Below are positions 29,242-37,436 of a stretch of 64,000 bases of DNA, piece after piece. Below the pieces are notes generated by a model that had not been told where the DNA came from, ran no database searches, and worked only from the letters and a program-made list of their open reading frames with translations. Position 1 is the first letter of the stretch; the number at the start of each line of letters is the position of its first letter. The position numbers and the translations under genes are program-made. Source of the DNA: Pseudomonas mangiferae (lineage in GTDB: Bacteria > Pseudomonadota > Gammaproteobacteria > Pseudomonadales > Pseudomonadaceae); contig NZ_VJOY01000004.1 in NCBI RefSeq assembly GCF_007109405.1, positions 62,001-126,000 on the forward strand, given 5' to 3'.

Positions 29242-30360
29242 ATGAGCACAGGAAGCCCGCGATCCTCTCCGCGCGCCTTGCAGAAGCTGCTGCTCAAGCG
29301 CTTCGCCATGGCCTGCGCCACCTATGCCCTGGTCCTTTCGCTGACCTGGGTAGCCTTGTTCTGCGATCTCTACCGTGCCTCGCTGGACACCGCCCTGGTC
29401 AGCAGCGGCCTGGTGGTGCTCAGCCAGTTGGGTTTCCTGCTGATGTTCTGCAGCGGCCTCAACCGCCAGTGCCGCGACCCGAGCCTGGCCGAGGCGCAGA
29501 TGCTGGTGGCCCTGGCCTGGCTGGTCTACCTGCTGTCGGTGCTGGACAACGCCCGCGGCACCCTGCTGGTGTTCTACGCGCTGATCATGCTGTTCGGCGT
29601 GTTCCAACTGAAGTCCCGGGGCTTCGTGCGCTGTGCCGCCTTCGCCTTCTTCACCTTCACCGGCCTGAACCTGTGGGAGGCCTACCACCTGCAGCTGGCG
29701 GACCCCGGCCTGGCGCTGCTGCAGGTCTGCGTGCTGTTCGTTCTGCTGGTCTGGCTGGGGCTGTTCGCCAAGTACCTGCACGACATGCGCCAGCGCATGC
29801 GACAGCGCCGCTTCGCCCTGCAGGCCCACCAGGACACCTTGCGCGGCATGATGCGCCAGCTGGAGGACCTGGTAGCCACCGACGAGCTCACCGGGCTGTT
29901 CAACCGCCGGCATTTCCTGCGCCTGGCGGGCCTGGCGGTGGAGGACCTGACCCTGGGCCGCCAGCACGGTCTCGCGCTGATCGACCTGGACCACTTCAAG
30001 CGCATCAACGATGCCCACGGCCATGCCGCCGGCGACCGCGTGCTGCAGACCTTCGCCTCGGTGGCGCGGGCCTGCCTGCGGGAAGGCGATGTGCTGGCCC
30101 GCTACGGGGGCGAGGAATTCGTGCTGCTGCTGCCGGACTGCGAGGCCGACCGCCTGGCCGCCTGCTGCGAGCGGCTGCGGGACGCCTTCGCCCATGCCGA
30201 GCCGGTGGGGCTGCGGCTGGACGGACTCAGCCTGTCCGCCGGGATGACCCTGCTGGAGCCCGGCGAACACCTGGACGATGCCCTGCAGCGGGCCGACCAG
30301 GCCCTCTACCGGGCCAAGCGCAGTGGCCGCAACCGCTGCGAGGCCGCCTGGGAATACTAA
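29242..30360 (+). CDS. Membrane-bound diguanylate cyclase (GGEEF)
   Basis: This 372-residue protein has five or six hydrophobic helices in residues ~20-180, then a GGDEF domain (~205-370) with an intact active site GGEEF at 289-293. An inhibitory I-site RxxD (R280-E-G-D283) lies exactly five residues upstream. It should make cyclic-di-GMP from GTP and be product-inhibited. Its position between class I fumarase and the ferredoxin reductase is that of P. aeruginosa sadC (recalled), but this protein appears shorter, so orthology is probable rather than proven. Confidence 0.9.
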   Translation: MSTGSPRSSPRALQKLLLKRFAMACATYALVLSLTWVALFCDLYRASLDTALVSSGLVVLSQLGFLLMFCSGLNRQCRDPSLAEAQMLVALAWLVYLLSVLDNARGTLLVFYALIMLFGVFQLKSRGFVRCAAFAFFTFTGLNLWEAYHLQLADPGLALLQVCVLFVLLVWLGLFAKYLHDMRQRMRQRRFALQAHQDTLRGMMRQLEDLVATDELTGLFNRRHFLRLAGLAVEDLTLGRQHGLALIDLDHFKRINDAHGHAAGDRVLQTFASVARACLREGDVLARYGGEEFVLLLPDCEADRLAACCERLRDAFAHAEPVGLRLDGLSLSAGMTLLEPGEHLDDALQRADQALYRAKRSGRNRCEAAWEY

Positions 30361-30465
30361 GTGGGCCCGCCGCGCGCCCGTCGATCCCGGCCGGAGGGCC
30401 GCCTCTCGACGGCGAGGGCCTCCCGCGCCTAGGCTGCGCGATCTTCTCCCGACGATGCCCCGAAC

Positions 30466-31440
30466 ATGAGCGTTTCCGACGATTCCCCTGCCGACCCGGG
30501 CTGGCCGCGGCTCGCCGTGGGCGCGCGCCGCTGGCCGGTGGCGCCGGGCACGCTGCTGCTGGATGCGCTGAATCGGGCCGGCCTGGGTATCCCCTACAGC
30601 TGCCGTGCCGGCGCCTGCCAGGCCTGCTTGGTGCAGTGCCTGGAAGGCATGCCGGAGGATGTCCTGCCGGGCCTTCCGGACCCCGCGCGGCGCGCGGCCG
30701 GATGGCGGCTGGCCTGCCAGTGCCGGGTGGTGGGCGACCTGCGGGTGGCGGACCATGATCCCGCTCGCGACGGCCTGCCCGCCCAGGTGCTGGCGGTCGA
30801 CTGGCTGGCGCCCTCGGTCCTGCGCCTGCGTCTTCGCCCGCAGCGACCGCTGCGCTACGCCGCCGGCCAGCACCTGCTGGTGTGGAACGACGAGGGGCAG
30901 GCCCGGCCGTACTCCCTGGCCAGCCTGCCCGGGGAGGACGACCGGCTGGAATTCCACCTGGATTGCCGGCACGACGGCGGTTTCACCCGCCGGGCCCGCC
31001 TGCTGCGGCCGGGCGACACCCTGCGTGTGGGGCCGCCCCTGGGCGGTGGCCTGCGCTACGAGGCGGACTGGCAGGATGCGCCGCTGTGGCTGCTGGCCGC
31101 CGGCGCCGGCCTGGCGCCCCTCTGGAGCGTGCTGCGGGAGGCCTTGCGCCAGGGGCACCGGGGGCCGATCCGCCTGCTGCACCTGGCGCGTCCGGGCGAG
31201 CACTACCTGGGCGAACCCCTGCGCCAGCTCGCCGCCTCGCATCCCCATGTGCAGGTCGAGCTGCCGGAGACCGACGCGCTGCAGACCGTCCTGGCCGGGC
31301 TTCGCATCGTTCCCCGCCCGACCCGCGCCTTGCTCTGCGGCTCCCTGGCCTTCGTCGACGACCTGTCGCGCCGCCTGTACATGGCCGGCCTGCCACGCAC
31401 CCAGTTGCTCACCGAGGCGTTCCTGCCACGGGTCGAGTGA
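30466..31440 (+). CDS. 2Fe-2S ferredoxin-NAD(P)H/flavin reductase
   Basis: This 324-residue protein has an N-terminal plant-type ferredoxin domain with cluster cysteines C46-x4-C51-x2-C54-x29-C84, an FAD-binding domain with RPYSLAS (~residues 146-152), and a C-terminal NAD(P)-binding domain starting WLLAAGAGLAPLWSVLREAL. It is an electron-transfer reductase that normally feeds an oxygenase or similar partner; none is adjacent. It is 106 bases downstream of the diguanylate cyclase. Confidence 0.88.
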   Translation: MSVSDDSPADPGWPRLAVGARRWPVAPGTLLLDALNRAGLGIPYSCRAGACQACLVQCLEGMPEDVLPGLPDPARRAAGWRLACQCRVVGDLRVADHDPARDGLPAQVLAVDWLAPSVLRLRLRPQRPLRYAAGQHLLVWNDEGQARPYSLASLPGEDDRLEFHLDCRHDGGFTRRARLLRPGDTLRVGPPLGGGLRYEADWQDAPLWLLAAGAGLAPLWSVLREALRQGHRGPIRLLHLARPGEHYLGEPLRQLAASHPHVQVELPETDALQTVLAGLRIVPRPTRALLCGSLAFVDDLSRRLYMAGLPRTQLLTEAFLPRVE

Positions 31441-31792
31441 CCGGTCGGGGGCCGGGGCCAATGGTCGGGGTCGGAGGGGCAGGGCAGGGGGATGGCATGC
31501 ATCGCCATTCTGGCGAACCCCGGGGGGCTTGCGGCTTTCGGCCCGGGACTTCGATATCGAACCGGCGGGGGCTGGCATTGGATGCTCATGAGGCAGATTC
31601 CCCGAGTCGTTCCAACCAACCGACGCCGGTGGTCCAGTCCTCACTCGCCGTCGTCCCGAAGGCCGGCCATGGTCTACGCCACGGTCACCAAAGCGTGAAG
31701 GCTCAGCGCCGCTCCCCAGGCATGAACGGAAACCCCGCGGTGACGGAGGCTTCATTTCAGGGCTCACTTCTGGTACAAAGGCACCCGTCCAA
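31441..31792. other. Non-coding gap before the interrupted tRNA-Gly
   Basis: No convincing gene is seen. The right end holds the promoter of the tRNA-Gly(CCC) transcript. Confidence 0.6.
31751..31779 (+). promoter_or_regulatory. Putative sigma70 promoter of tRNA-Gly(CCC)
   Basis: TTCATT (31751-31756) and TACAAA (31774-31779) are spaced by 17 bases and followed by a GC-rich stretch; the tRNA 5' end lies 13 bases downstream of the -10. After the island inserted, this promoter reads through the broken tRNA half into the island's replacement tRNA, which has only a 42-base gap before it. Confidence 0.5.
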
Positions 31793-31846
31793 GCGGGCGT
31801 CGTATAATGGCATTACCTGAGCTTCCCAAGCTCATGACGAGGGTTC
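31793..31846 (+). pseudogene. 5' part of interrupted tRNA-Gly(CCC)
   Basis: Acceptor strand GCGGGCG, D-arm, anticodon arm TGAGC-TTCCCAA-GCTCA (anticodon CCC at 31825-31827) and T-stem GAGGG are intact, but the gene breaks off in the T-loop after GGGTTC. The missing 20 bases are found at 39565-39584. Joining the two pieces gives a complete 74-base tRNA with a perfect acceptor stem (GCGGGCG/CGCCCGC) and CCA. Confidence 0.92.
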
Positions 31847-31856
31847 TTATTGGACA
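31840..31856. other. Left attachment junction (attL)
   Basis: AGGGTTC (31840-31846) is shared with the right junction. It is followed by the element end T-TATTGGACA (31847-31856), whose last nine bases are inverted at the right end as TGTCTAATA with one mismatch. Confidence 0.8.
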
Positions 31857-31862
31857 CGCCAC

Positions 31863-31874
31863 TTTGGTGCACCG
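31863..31874. repeat. TTTGGTGCACCG repeat, copy 1 (left end)
   Basis: This 12-base sequence recurs at 32090-32101, and its core TTGGTGCACC also at 39455-39464 near the right end. The inner GGTGCACC is a palindrome. Position near both ends suggests recombinase or accessory-protein binding sites. Confidence 0.5.
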
Positions 31875-31888
31875 CCGAGACGAGATAA

Positions 31889-31962
31889 GCGGGTATAGTT
31901 GAATGGTACAACTATTGCTTCCCAAGCAATCGGTGAGGGTTCGATTCCCTCTACCCGCTCCA
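31889..31962 (+). tRNA. tRNA-Gly(CCC), island-borne
   Basis: This is a complete 74-base cloverleaf: acceptor GCGGGTA/TACCCGC, D-arm GTTG-AATGGTA-CAAC, anticodon arm ATTGC-TTCCCAA-GCAAT with anticodon CCC at 31921-31923, T-arm GAGGG-TTCGATT-CCCTC, discriminator T and encoded CCA. It differs from the interrupted host tRNA in most stem positions outside the anticodon loop and T-loop, so it is not a recent copy of it. It lies 42 bases inside the island, can be read from the host tRNA promoter, and has the same anticodon as the gene destroyed by the insertion. Confidence 0.95.
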
Positions 31963-32330
31963 CCTTCCAGCCAGTGTTTCCGGGCCCTCTAGGGAATCCC
32001 CCAATCCCAGAACCCCCATCACAACCTCTCCCTCCAGCATCCAAGTCCCCACCCTAGCCCTACCAAAAAGCCGCCTTGAGTCACCAAGTTTTGGTGCACC
32101 GTCGACGCCGTCCGAAATGACGAGCCAACCAGCAGACCTCCAGCTTGCTGCCACCCAATAAATCCCAAAAGGCTCATCCGCCTCCTCCCACGCCCCCCCA
32201 AACCGTGACGGCGCCCGGTTGGTGATTAGTAAATCTTCTGAGGTCAATCAAGCAATCGCCACCTTGGTTGGCAATGTCCTGGCAACCTATCTCCCCAGCG
32301 TCATCGCGCTAATTGGGAGCATGTGAAGAG
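31963..32330. other. Non-coding stretch between island tRNA and AbiTii gene
   Basis: No gene is evident. It contains the second TTTGGTGCACCG repeat (32090-32101). Confidence 0.5.
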
Positions 32331-32957
32331 ATGGATAGCCTGGTACTCGAACTGCAGCGTGACGTGCTTGATCGCTCGATTCACATCACTGATCTATTAC
32401 GTAAAGCACTGCTGGTCTCACGAAAGCTCAAAATCTCAGACATTGAAGAATGGCTGAGCGACGAGCTGAATGGATACAACGGCAAATCGGTACCGAGCTA
32501 TCGGACTCTCACTGGCGAGCTTAAAGGCTTCAACCCATATAGAGGTTGGATACCGATGATGCTTGGTGACGACATCAACGACATGATCAGTGTCACGCCC
32601 ATCCACGACTCAGTGAGCCAAATCATCGATCTGGTCGAACGATCTGATGGCGGCAGCGTGATGATCAAGTTTCCTCAGGACATGAGCATGACCATCATGC
32701 GGATGATCGGGCGGGACATTGAACCTGCTCTGCACATCCCCGTGCACCAGCTCGTGCGCATTGTCGACGTCACCAAGACAAAGATTCTCGACTTCGCGCT
32801 GGATCTGGAAACTCGCGGGATACTGGGTGAAGGAATCCGGTTCAGCAAAGCTGAGGAGCAGCTTGCTCAGTCGATCACATACCACACCATCAATATCGAA
32901 CGGATGGACAACTCCAAGATCCATCAGGCTTCCGATGGATCAAACCAGTCCCGGTAA
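32331..32957 (+). CDS. AbiTii-family abortive infection protein
   Basis: This 208-residue protein's N-terminal ~90 residues (SLVLELQRDVLDRSIHITDLLRKALLVSRKLKISDIEEWLSDELNGY, then VPSYRTLTGELKGFNPYRGWIP) match the AbiTii domain, a family associated with abortive infection by context in many genomes. The biochemical activity is unknown. The ATG at 32331 was chosen over a TTG six codons earlier; a GGGAGC lies upstream. It is a single gene, convergent with the hydrolase gene, and visibly less GC-rich than the flanking core genes. Confidence 0.82.
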   Translation: MDSLVLELQRDVLDRSIHITDLLRKALLVSRKLKISDIEEWLSDELNGYNGKSVPSYRTLTGELKGFNPYRGWIPMMLGDDINDMISVTPIHDSVSQIIDLVERSDGGSVMIKFPQDMSMTIMRMIGRDIEPALHIPVHQLVRIVDVTKTKILDFALDLETRGILGEGIRFSKAEEQLAQSITYHTINIERMDNSKIHQASDGSNQSR

Positions 32958-33068
32958 TCACGAGACTGGTCAATCAGGGCGCCTGTAAACCCCGATGCTG
33001 GCATCAAACGGAGATGAGGCTGAGGTTGATCGGGCAGACAATGAGCTCTGAGACGATCAACGCTCACA

Positions 33069-34514
33069 CTAGGTGAGCTCCCAGTAGCCTTCCTCCCTCT
33101 TTCGGATGCCGGCGCGCTGATCAGGTTTGTGACGATGCCTGACGATGTAGAACAGATCCCGAAATACCTTGGAGACGTTAGCCATGTAGCTATGGCCAAG
33201 GCCAAACATGTCTTTACCGGCAGCCGACACGTCTACGGTGGATAAGTAGCGCATGACCAAGGGTGGGTTGGCATCGCCCGCCCGAGGATAGCGGTGCGCA
33301 AGTCTGGACACTGCGATCGCTCTGTCATGCCTGGAGGCGTAAAGCGTCACTTGCTCGTAGGCATCGAAGACTTTCCCAAGCTGCTTCATGCGGCTGCTGT
33401 CCACGTCTGGAGCCGCCAGGACGACTTGGTGGATGGGCGTTGTCCCGGGTGTGTGCGTCCAGCCTTCAAGCACTGACAAAAGCGCTCTATTGCCCATGCT
33501 GTGGGCAACGATATGCAAGGCTGACAAACCCAGCTCCTCCGTCACATGCCTCAGGTACTGCCTGAGATTTCCCGCTGACCAATCTACCGTTGCCTCATCC
33601 GCCGGATACGCGCCAGGCGTACCAAGTGATGCCCAGGAGAAGCAAAGCATCATGCCCGGGAACTTGAGGTCGTGACAGAGCTGCGCGGCTCGCCATAGTG
33701 CGCCATCGAAGCTGACGTTGTACCCGTGGATGAACAGCAAACCTTCTTTTCTGGACGGATCATGACCCAGTTCCAGTTTGCTCAGATACGCCTTCGCGCT
33801 TGCTAGCCACGCCTCCAGAGCCATGACCTCATTGTCATGAACAACAATGTGCTTGTTGGGGCTTCCCTTGGATTGGGTAGGCCGGAGCCAAGGTCGCTCA
33901 AGATTTCCCTCTCTGTGGATATGGGGGATGGACACATTGGCGATACCGAACGAGATCGCGTCATCGCTGCGAAAACCGCCAAGCCTCACGGTGCGTCCAG
34001 GCTCAAGTAGCCGATCTGTGCCATAGAAAATCGGATAAGTCGTGTAGTTTCGCGGCACTGGTTCCCGGCTGTAGTAGGTATTCCGAGACTGAATGACAGC
34101 GCCGTCAGGTGCAGGTTTTGGGCGTTGCAGGCGCTCGATCAAATGATCGATCTTGGCCGAAAAAACAACCGCCTCGCTGATCGCTCGCTTGAACACAGGG
34201 TGTCTGATGGTGGCCGGTACGCTAGCCACGGACGGTACGCGCGCACTTAGAAATGCCTCGGCATCGACGGCGCCATTGTCGAGGTCGATCTCATCCACAT
34301 TATCTGTGAGCACTTCAAAGATGGCCTGCGGATATTTCCCTTTGATACGCGGCTGAAGCACCTCGATCAAGGTGTCAGGAGGGCAATTTCTCCAGCAGAA
34401 AATGAGTGCAGTCGAGCTGATTACACGGGAGCGAGACGCCCCAACCTCCGAGCTCAGTAGAAGGATTGCCAACGCAATCTTGAGCTCGTTCAAACTCCTT
34501 GTGGGTTGTTCCAT
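33069..34514 (-). CDS. DUF900-type alpha/beta hydrolase with unknown N-terminal domain
   Basis: This 481-residue protein has an N-terminal ~150 residues that are helical and unassigned; a hydrophobic stretch near residues 11-40 could be membrane-associated. Residues ~155-455 form an alpha/beta hydrolase of the DUF900 type: oxyanion region FIHGYNVSFDGALWR (262-276), nucleophile S339 in VAHSMGN, D370 in LAAPDVD and a likely catalytic H441 in GLGHSYMAN. A complete triad suggests an active esterase or lipase. The ATG at 34514 has AAGG upstream. It sits alone on the reverse strand between AbiTii and the retron, so a defence role is only suggested by position. Confidence 0.78.
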   Translation of the reverse strand: MEQPTRSLNELKIALAILLLSSEVGASRSRVISSTALIFCWRNCPPDTLIEVLQPRIKGKYPQAIFEVLTDNVDEIDLDNGAVDAEAFLSARVPSVASVPATIRHPVFKRAISEAVVFSAKIDHLIERLQRPKPAPDGAVIQSRNTYYSREPVPRNYTTYPIFYGTDRLLEPGRTVRLGGFRSDDAISFGIANVSIPHIHREGNLERPWLRPTQSKGSPNKHIVVHDNEVMALEAWLASAKAYLSKLELGHDPSRKEGLLFIHGYNVSFDGALWRAAQLCHDLKFPGMMLCFSWASLGTPGAYPADEATVDWSAGNLRQYLRHVTEELGLSALHIVAHSMGNRALLSVLEGWTHTPGTTPIHQVVLAAPDVDSSRMKQLGKVFDAYEQVTLYASRHDRAIAVSRLAHRYPRAGDANPPLVMRYLSTVDVSAAGKDMFGLGHSYMANVSKVFRDLFYIVRHRHKPDQRAGIRKREEGYWELT

Positions 34515-34826
34515 GTGTCTGACCTTGATGAACAAGGCGGTCACTTTAAGATGCGATTTGGACTGCTGGCAACCAGGGTGGAGGGTTAATGACGATGCTG
34601 CCTGGCTTGTTGGTGTCGGTCGGCGTGGGGCAACTCCACCAATCGACAGAAGCTCCCTGATGTCCTGGCACTGCCTGACCGCTAGCACACGCCTGTGGGA
34701 TAAGGAGGGGGGCCTACCACGCTGGACACCGGTTGCTACCAGCCCCCCTCAAGGGCGATCATGCCACAAGGGTTGCGAGCCCCTCAGACATGCATTGCCT
34801 AGGGGCAGACCTAAAGGACTACTAGC
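34515..34826. other. Divergent intergenic region upstream of retron effector
   Basis: This 312-base gap must contain the promoters for the hydrolase (reverse) and the retron operon (forward). It carries no ORF of interest; its right half is strongly structured and is listed as a possible ncRNA. Confidence 0.55.
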
Positions 34827-34830
34827 GTGT
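34680..34830 (+). ncRNA. Candidate structured RNA upstream of retron effector (msr-msd alternative A)
   Basis: Two stable hairpins are seen: a perfect 9-bp stem GAGGGGGGC (34705-34713) / GCCCCCCTC (34742-34750), and GCCCCT (34779-34784) / AGGGGC (34801-34806). The region is bracketed by short inverted repeats CGCTAG (34680-34685) / CTAGCG (34822-34827), which could act as the a1/a2 pair of a retron. In some retron types (e.g. Eco1) the ncRNA precedes the effector gene, as here. The a1/a2 pairing is short and no msDNA evidence exists. Confidence 0.35.
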
Positions 34831-36086
34831 ATCAGTTGAAAGAACAAGAGGAGAAAAAGCTCTGGCTTAGCCAGTTCGACCACTGCGCAAAGGATTTGGA
34901 ACTGGCTGAACAGCTCGTCGATTCAATTCTCTACTGCACACTCAGCGAATTCAAAAACAACTTAATCAAACTGATAAAAACCAAGCTTCCACTGAGGCAG
35001 CCTTCTGCTCTTTTCATAGAGCGAGAGTTACAGCCCACTAAAGCAACGCTTCCACCCCCCATCTACAAGCAGAAAAAAACTCTCAATCCAATTTCGAAGA
35101 AAAAGCACAAACGGGCGCATGGGGCCGCGATACAGGCCATAAAATCGCTTCGATACACGTCTCAAGATATTGGGAGCGAAGCGCTGACAGCGCATGTCGC
35201 CAGTACGCTGTGCCGCAAGAATGACCGCCGATTCCTGCTTCACCCTACAGCTGAAAATGTACGAAAGTCCAAAGTCAGAAATTTTGTCATCCTGACCGAT
35301 TTCATTGGAAGTGGCGACCGGGCACGAACGCTGCTCGATGCCATGTGGAACGTTGCGTCTATACGAAGCTGGCACTCAGGAAAATTTATCAAGTTCTGGG
35401 TCATGGCCTACAGCGGCACAGACATAGGCGTGCAAAACGTCCGCAACCACCGGTTTTCTCCCAATGTTCATATCGTCAACGAGTGCCCGACCCTGTTCAA
35501 CAGTTTCGGGGAGGGTAAGGACGAAATGATCGAGCTCTGTAAGAAGTATGGTTACTTCAGCAAAGACCCATTGGGCTGGAAAAAGACCGCAGCGCTGTTG
35601 GCATTCGAGCATGGGGCACCGAACAACATGCCTGCGATTTTCGTTTCAGGGAAATCCAGGGGGGCAAAAAAATGGACGCCGCTGTTCCCCAAGCGCGTTA
35701 CGGAGAACCTCTGGAGAACAGCTGAAGTCGACATGAGCGAGGTCATCTCCCATGCCCTTGATGAGCTGAACATCCCAGAAATCTCAAAATCCCCCCGCTT
35801 TCGTAAATCAAACACCAAGAGCAAATCGGCCTTCATCATTCTGCTCGCCCATGCTCAAGGAAAGCGGCGATTGGCAGAGCTTCGTCGAGTATTGCCATTG
35901 TCGTTGGACGTCCTCATCAGTGCAAAAGACCGCGCGGTCAGCAGAGGCTGGCTCACACGATCGGGCGCGCTGACCCTCGCTGGGCATAAAGCGATCCGCT
36001 TGCTCCGTCGTCAAGGGAGGAAGAATTTTGTGGCCCCGGATCCCTTCGCTTCGTATTATCCAACGCAGCTGAGGGCTCCGCTGTAG
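34827..36086 (+). CDS. Retron effector: phosphoribosyltransferase-like + winged-helix protein
   Basis: This 419-residue protein has a lysine-rich N-terminal ~145 residues, then a type I phosphoribosyltransferase-like domain with a PRPP-loop-like motif VILTDFIGSGDRARTL (154-169; strand, acidic residue, glycine turn). The C-terminal ~90 residues (KSAFIILLAHAQGKRRLAELRRVLPLSLDVLISAKDRAVSRGWL) look like a winged helix. PRTase plus winged helix is the accessory protein of type III retrons in the published classification. The start is GTG with AAAGGA upstream. The retron RT follows 163 bases later on the same strand. The family assignment rests on motifs only. Confidence 0.72.
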   Translation: MYQLKEQEEKKLWLSQFDHCAKDLELAEQLVDSILYCTLSEFKNNLIKLIKTKLPLRQPSALFIERELQPTKATLPPPIYKQKKTLNPISKKKHKRAHGAAIQAIKSLRYTSQDIGSEALTAHVASTLCRKNDRRFLLHPTAENVRKSKVRNFVILTDFIGSGDRARTLLDAMWNVASIRSWHSGKFIKFWVMAYSGTDIGVQNVRNHRFSPNVHIVNECPTLFNSFGEGKDEMIELCKKYGYFSKDPLGWKKTAALLAFEHGAPNNMPAIFVSGKSRGAKKWTPLFPKRVTENLWRTAEVDMSEVISHALDELNIPEISKSPRFRKSNTKSKSAFIILLAHAQGKRRLAELRRVLPLSLDVLISAKDRAVSRGWLTRSGALTLAGHKAIRLLRRQGRKNFVAPDPFASYYPTQLRAPL

Positions 36087-36089
36087 CGG

Positions 36090-36240
36090 AATCTAGTATC
36101 CCGCACATTGTGCGGGGCGTTTTTGGGAGCAAACTATGCTTACCGTTGAACGATCTCACGCCTACTGGAGGGCGGCAGGCTCCATGGTGTTCGCTATCGA
36201 AGTCTGGCGCCAGAAGCCTGCCATCCGCCAGGGCGGAATT
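36090..36240 (+). ncRNA. Candidate retron msr-msd RNA between effector and RT (alternative B)
   Basis: Directly upstream of the RT, a perfect 7-bp hairpin CCCGCAC-ATT-GTGCGGG (36100-36116) is followed by a T-run, then a long imperfect hairpin with 17-base arms (36165-36181 with 36215-36231; two mismatches, one wobble) and a 33-base loop containing the palindrome TCTGGCGCCAGA (36203-36214). Small stem(s) followed by one long imperfect hairpin is the layout of msr followed by msd. No convincing a1/a2 pair was found. The first hairpin plus T-run could instead be a terminator for the effector gene. Confidence 0.42.
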
Positions 36241-36249
36241 TAAAGGTAG

Positions 36250-37416
36250 ATGAGTCGCTGGAGCTCTCAGCCCTATTTAAAGGCAGGCCGCAAAGCGGGC
36301 GTGCCTGGGGACGTACTCAAGAATGCTGTGAAGACGGCAAAGCAGGTGAAGCAAGGCTGCCCGCCTATCCTCACCCTGAATCACCTCTCGCATCTGACAG
36401 GCGTTCCCCATTCCTTCCTTCACCGGATGGTCAGCCGAACCTACAGAACGGAGGCATACAACGTCTTCAAGCTCAGGAAGCCAAACGTAGGCCATAGTGC
36501 GGATCGCTTCCGATGGATATGTGCACCGAGCGAAGAACTCCTCCGAGTTCAGCGTTGGATAAATACGCACATTCTGTCCAAGGTTGAACCCCACGAAGCC
36601 AGCTATGCCTATGACAACCGCCACGGTGTGCTGGATGCAGCTGAGCTTCATTGCGGGGCTCAATGGCTGATAAAACTCGACCTCACAAACTTCTTCGAGT
36701 CTGTCTTGGAGCCTCGAGTTTACGAGCTTTTCAGGTCGTTCGGGTACCAACCGCTGGTGGCATTCGAGCTTGCCCGGCTCTGTACCCGCGTCCGAGCAAG
36801 CGGTAACCCTGATCGAAGGTTCGGCAACAGGGAGCTTCCTGCAGGCCTGCCTTACCCCGCAGATCCCCGCATCGGCCACCTCCCCCAAGGCGCCGCGACG
36901 TCTCCGAGGATTGCCAACCTGGTGATGCAGTCTCTGGATGAAAGCCTGCACGACTACGCCTGCGACAATGAGCTGGTGTACTCGCGGTACGCGGACGATC
37001 TGGTGTTCTCTTCGAAGAATGCGTTCGACCGGCAAGAGGCAATCCAACACATCAAGCTGATCGGCAAGTGCTTGATCGAAGAGGGGTTCTGGCTCAATGA
37101 GGCGAAGACGAAAATCGTCCCGCCCGGAGCTCGCAAGATCGTGCTGGGACTGCTGGTCGACGGCGATGAGCCCCGGCTTTCCAAGTCCTATAAGAAGTAC
37201 GTGAGTGATCAACTCTACTACCTGTCCCACCCCAAGATCGCCCCTATGGCCCACGCCAAACGTCATGGGTTTCAATCGCTCCAGGGGCTGATCAATCATG
37301 TCAGTGGGAAGATTGCCTACGGCTTCAGCATCGAGCCAGATTGGGCCAAGAAACAAGGTAAACAGCTGAAAGGCATCTCCGGAAAGCTCGAACTCGACCA
37401 CGTCATTTTTCCATGA
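36250..37416 (+). CDS. Retron-type reverse transcriptase
   Basis: This 388-residue RT shows motif A IKLDLTNFF (catalytic D144), LPQGAATSP (211-219), the catalytic YADD at 247-250 and the downstream K/L-rich region. The retron-typical VTG motif appears as VLG at 298-300 (KIVLGLLVDG). There is no maturase, endonuclease or DGR context, so a retron is favoured over a group II intron RT. It would copy part of a neighbouring ncRNA into msDNA; retrons act as anti-phage guards with their accessory protein, here the PRTase-winged-helix protein upstream. AAAGG precedes the ATG. Confidence 0.9.
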   Translation: MSRWSSQPYLKAGRKAGVPGDVLKNAVKTAKQVKQGCPPILTLNHLSHLTGVPHSFLHRMVSRTYRTEAYNVFKLRKPNVGHSADRFRWICAPSEELLRVQRWINTHILSKVEPHEASYAYDNRHGVLDAAELHCGAQWLIKLDLTNFFESVLEPRVYELFRSFGYQPLVAFELARLCTRVRASGNPDRRFGNRELPAGLPYPADPRIGHLPQGAATSPRIANLVMQSLDESLHDYACDNELVYSRYADDLVFSSKNAFDRQEAIQHIKLIGKCLIEEGFWLNEAKTKIVPPGARKIVLGLLVDGDEPRLSKSYKKYVSDQLYYLSHPKIAPMAHAKRHGFQSLQGLINHVSGKIAYGFSIEPDWAKKQGKQLKGISGKLELDHVIFP

Positions 37417-37436
37417 GACACCCGTGGGATTGGGCC

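Noticed and set aside
31793-31867. First tRNA-Gly(CCC) as a functional gene
   Set aside because: The T-loop runs into TTATTGGACA and no 3' acceptor strand follows; it cannot fold past the T-stem.
36100-36124. Simple intrinsic terminator only
   Set aside because: Possible, but its place in front of a second long hairpin and the RT also fits an msr element, so it is reported as part of a candidate ncRNA instead.
36250-37416. Group II intron or diversity-generating retroelement RT
   Set aside because: No maturase/endonuclease domain, intron RNA domains, template/variable repeats or accessory Avd are present.
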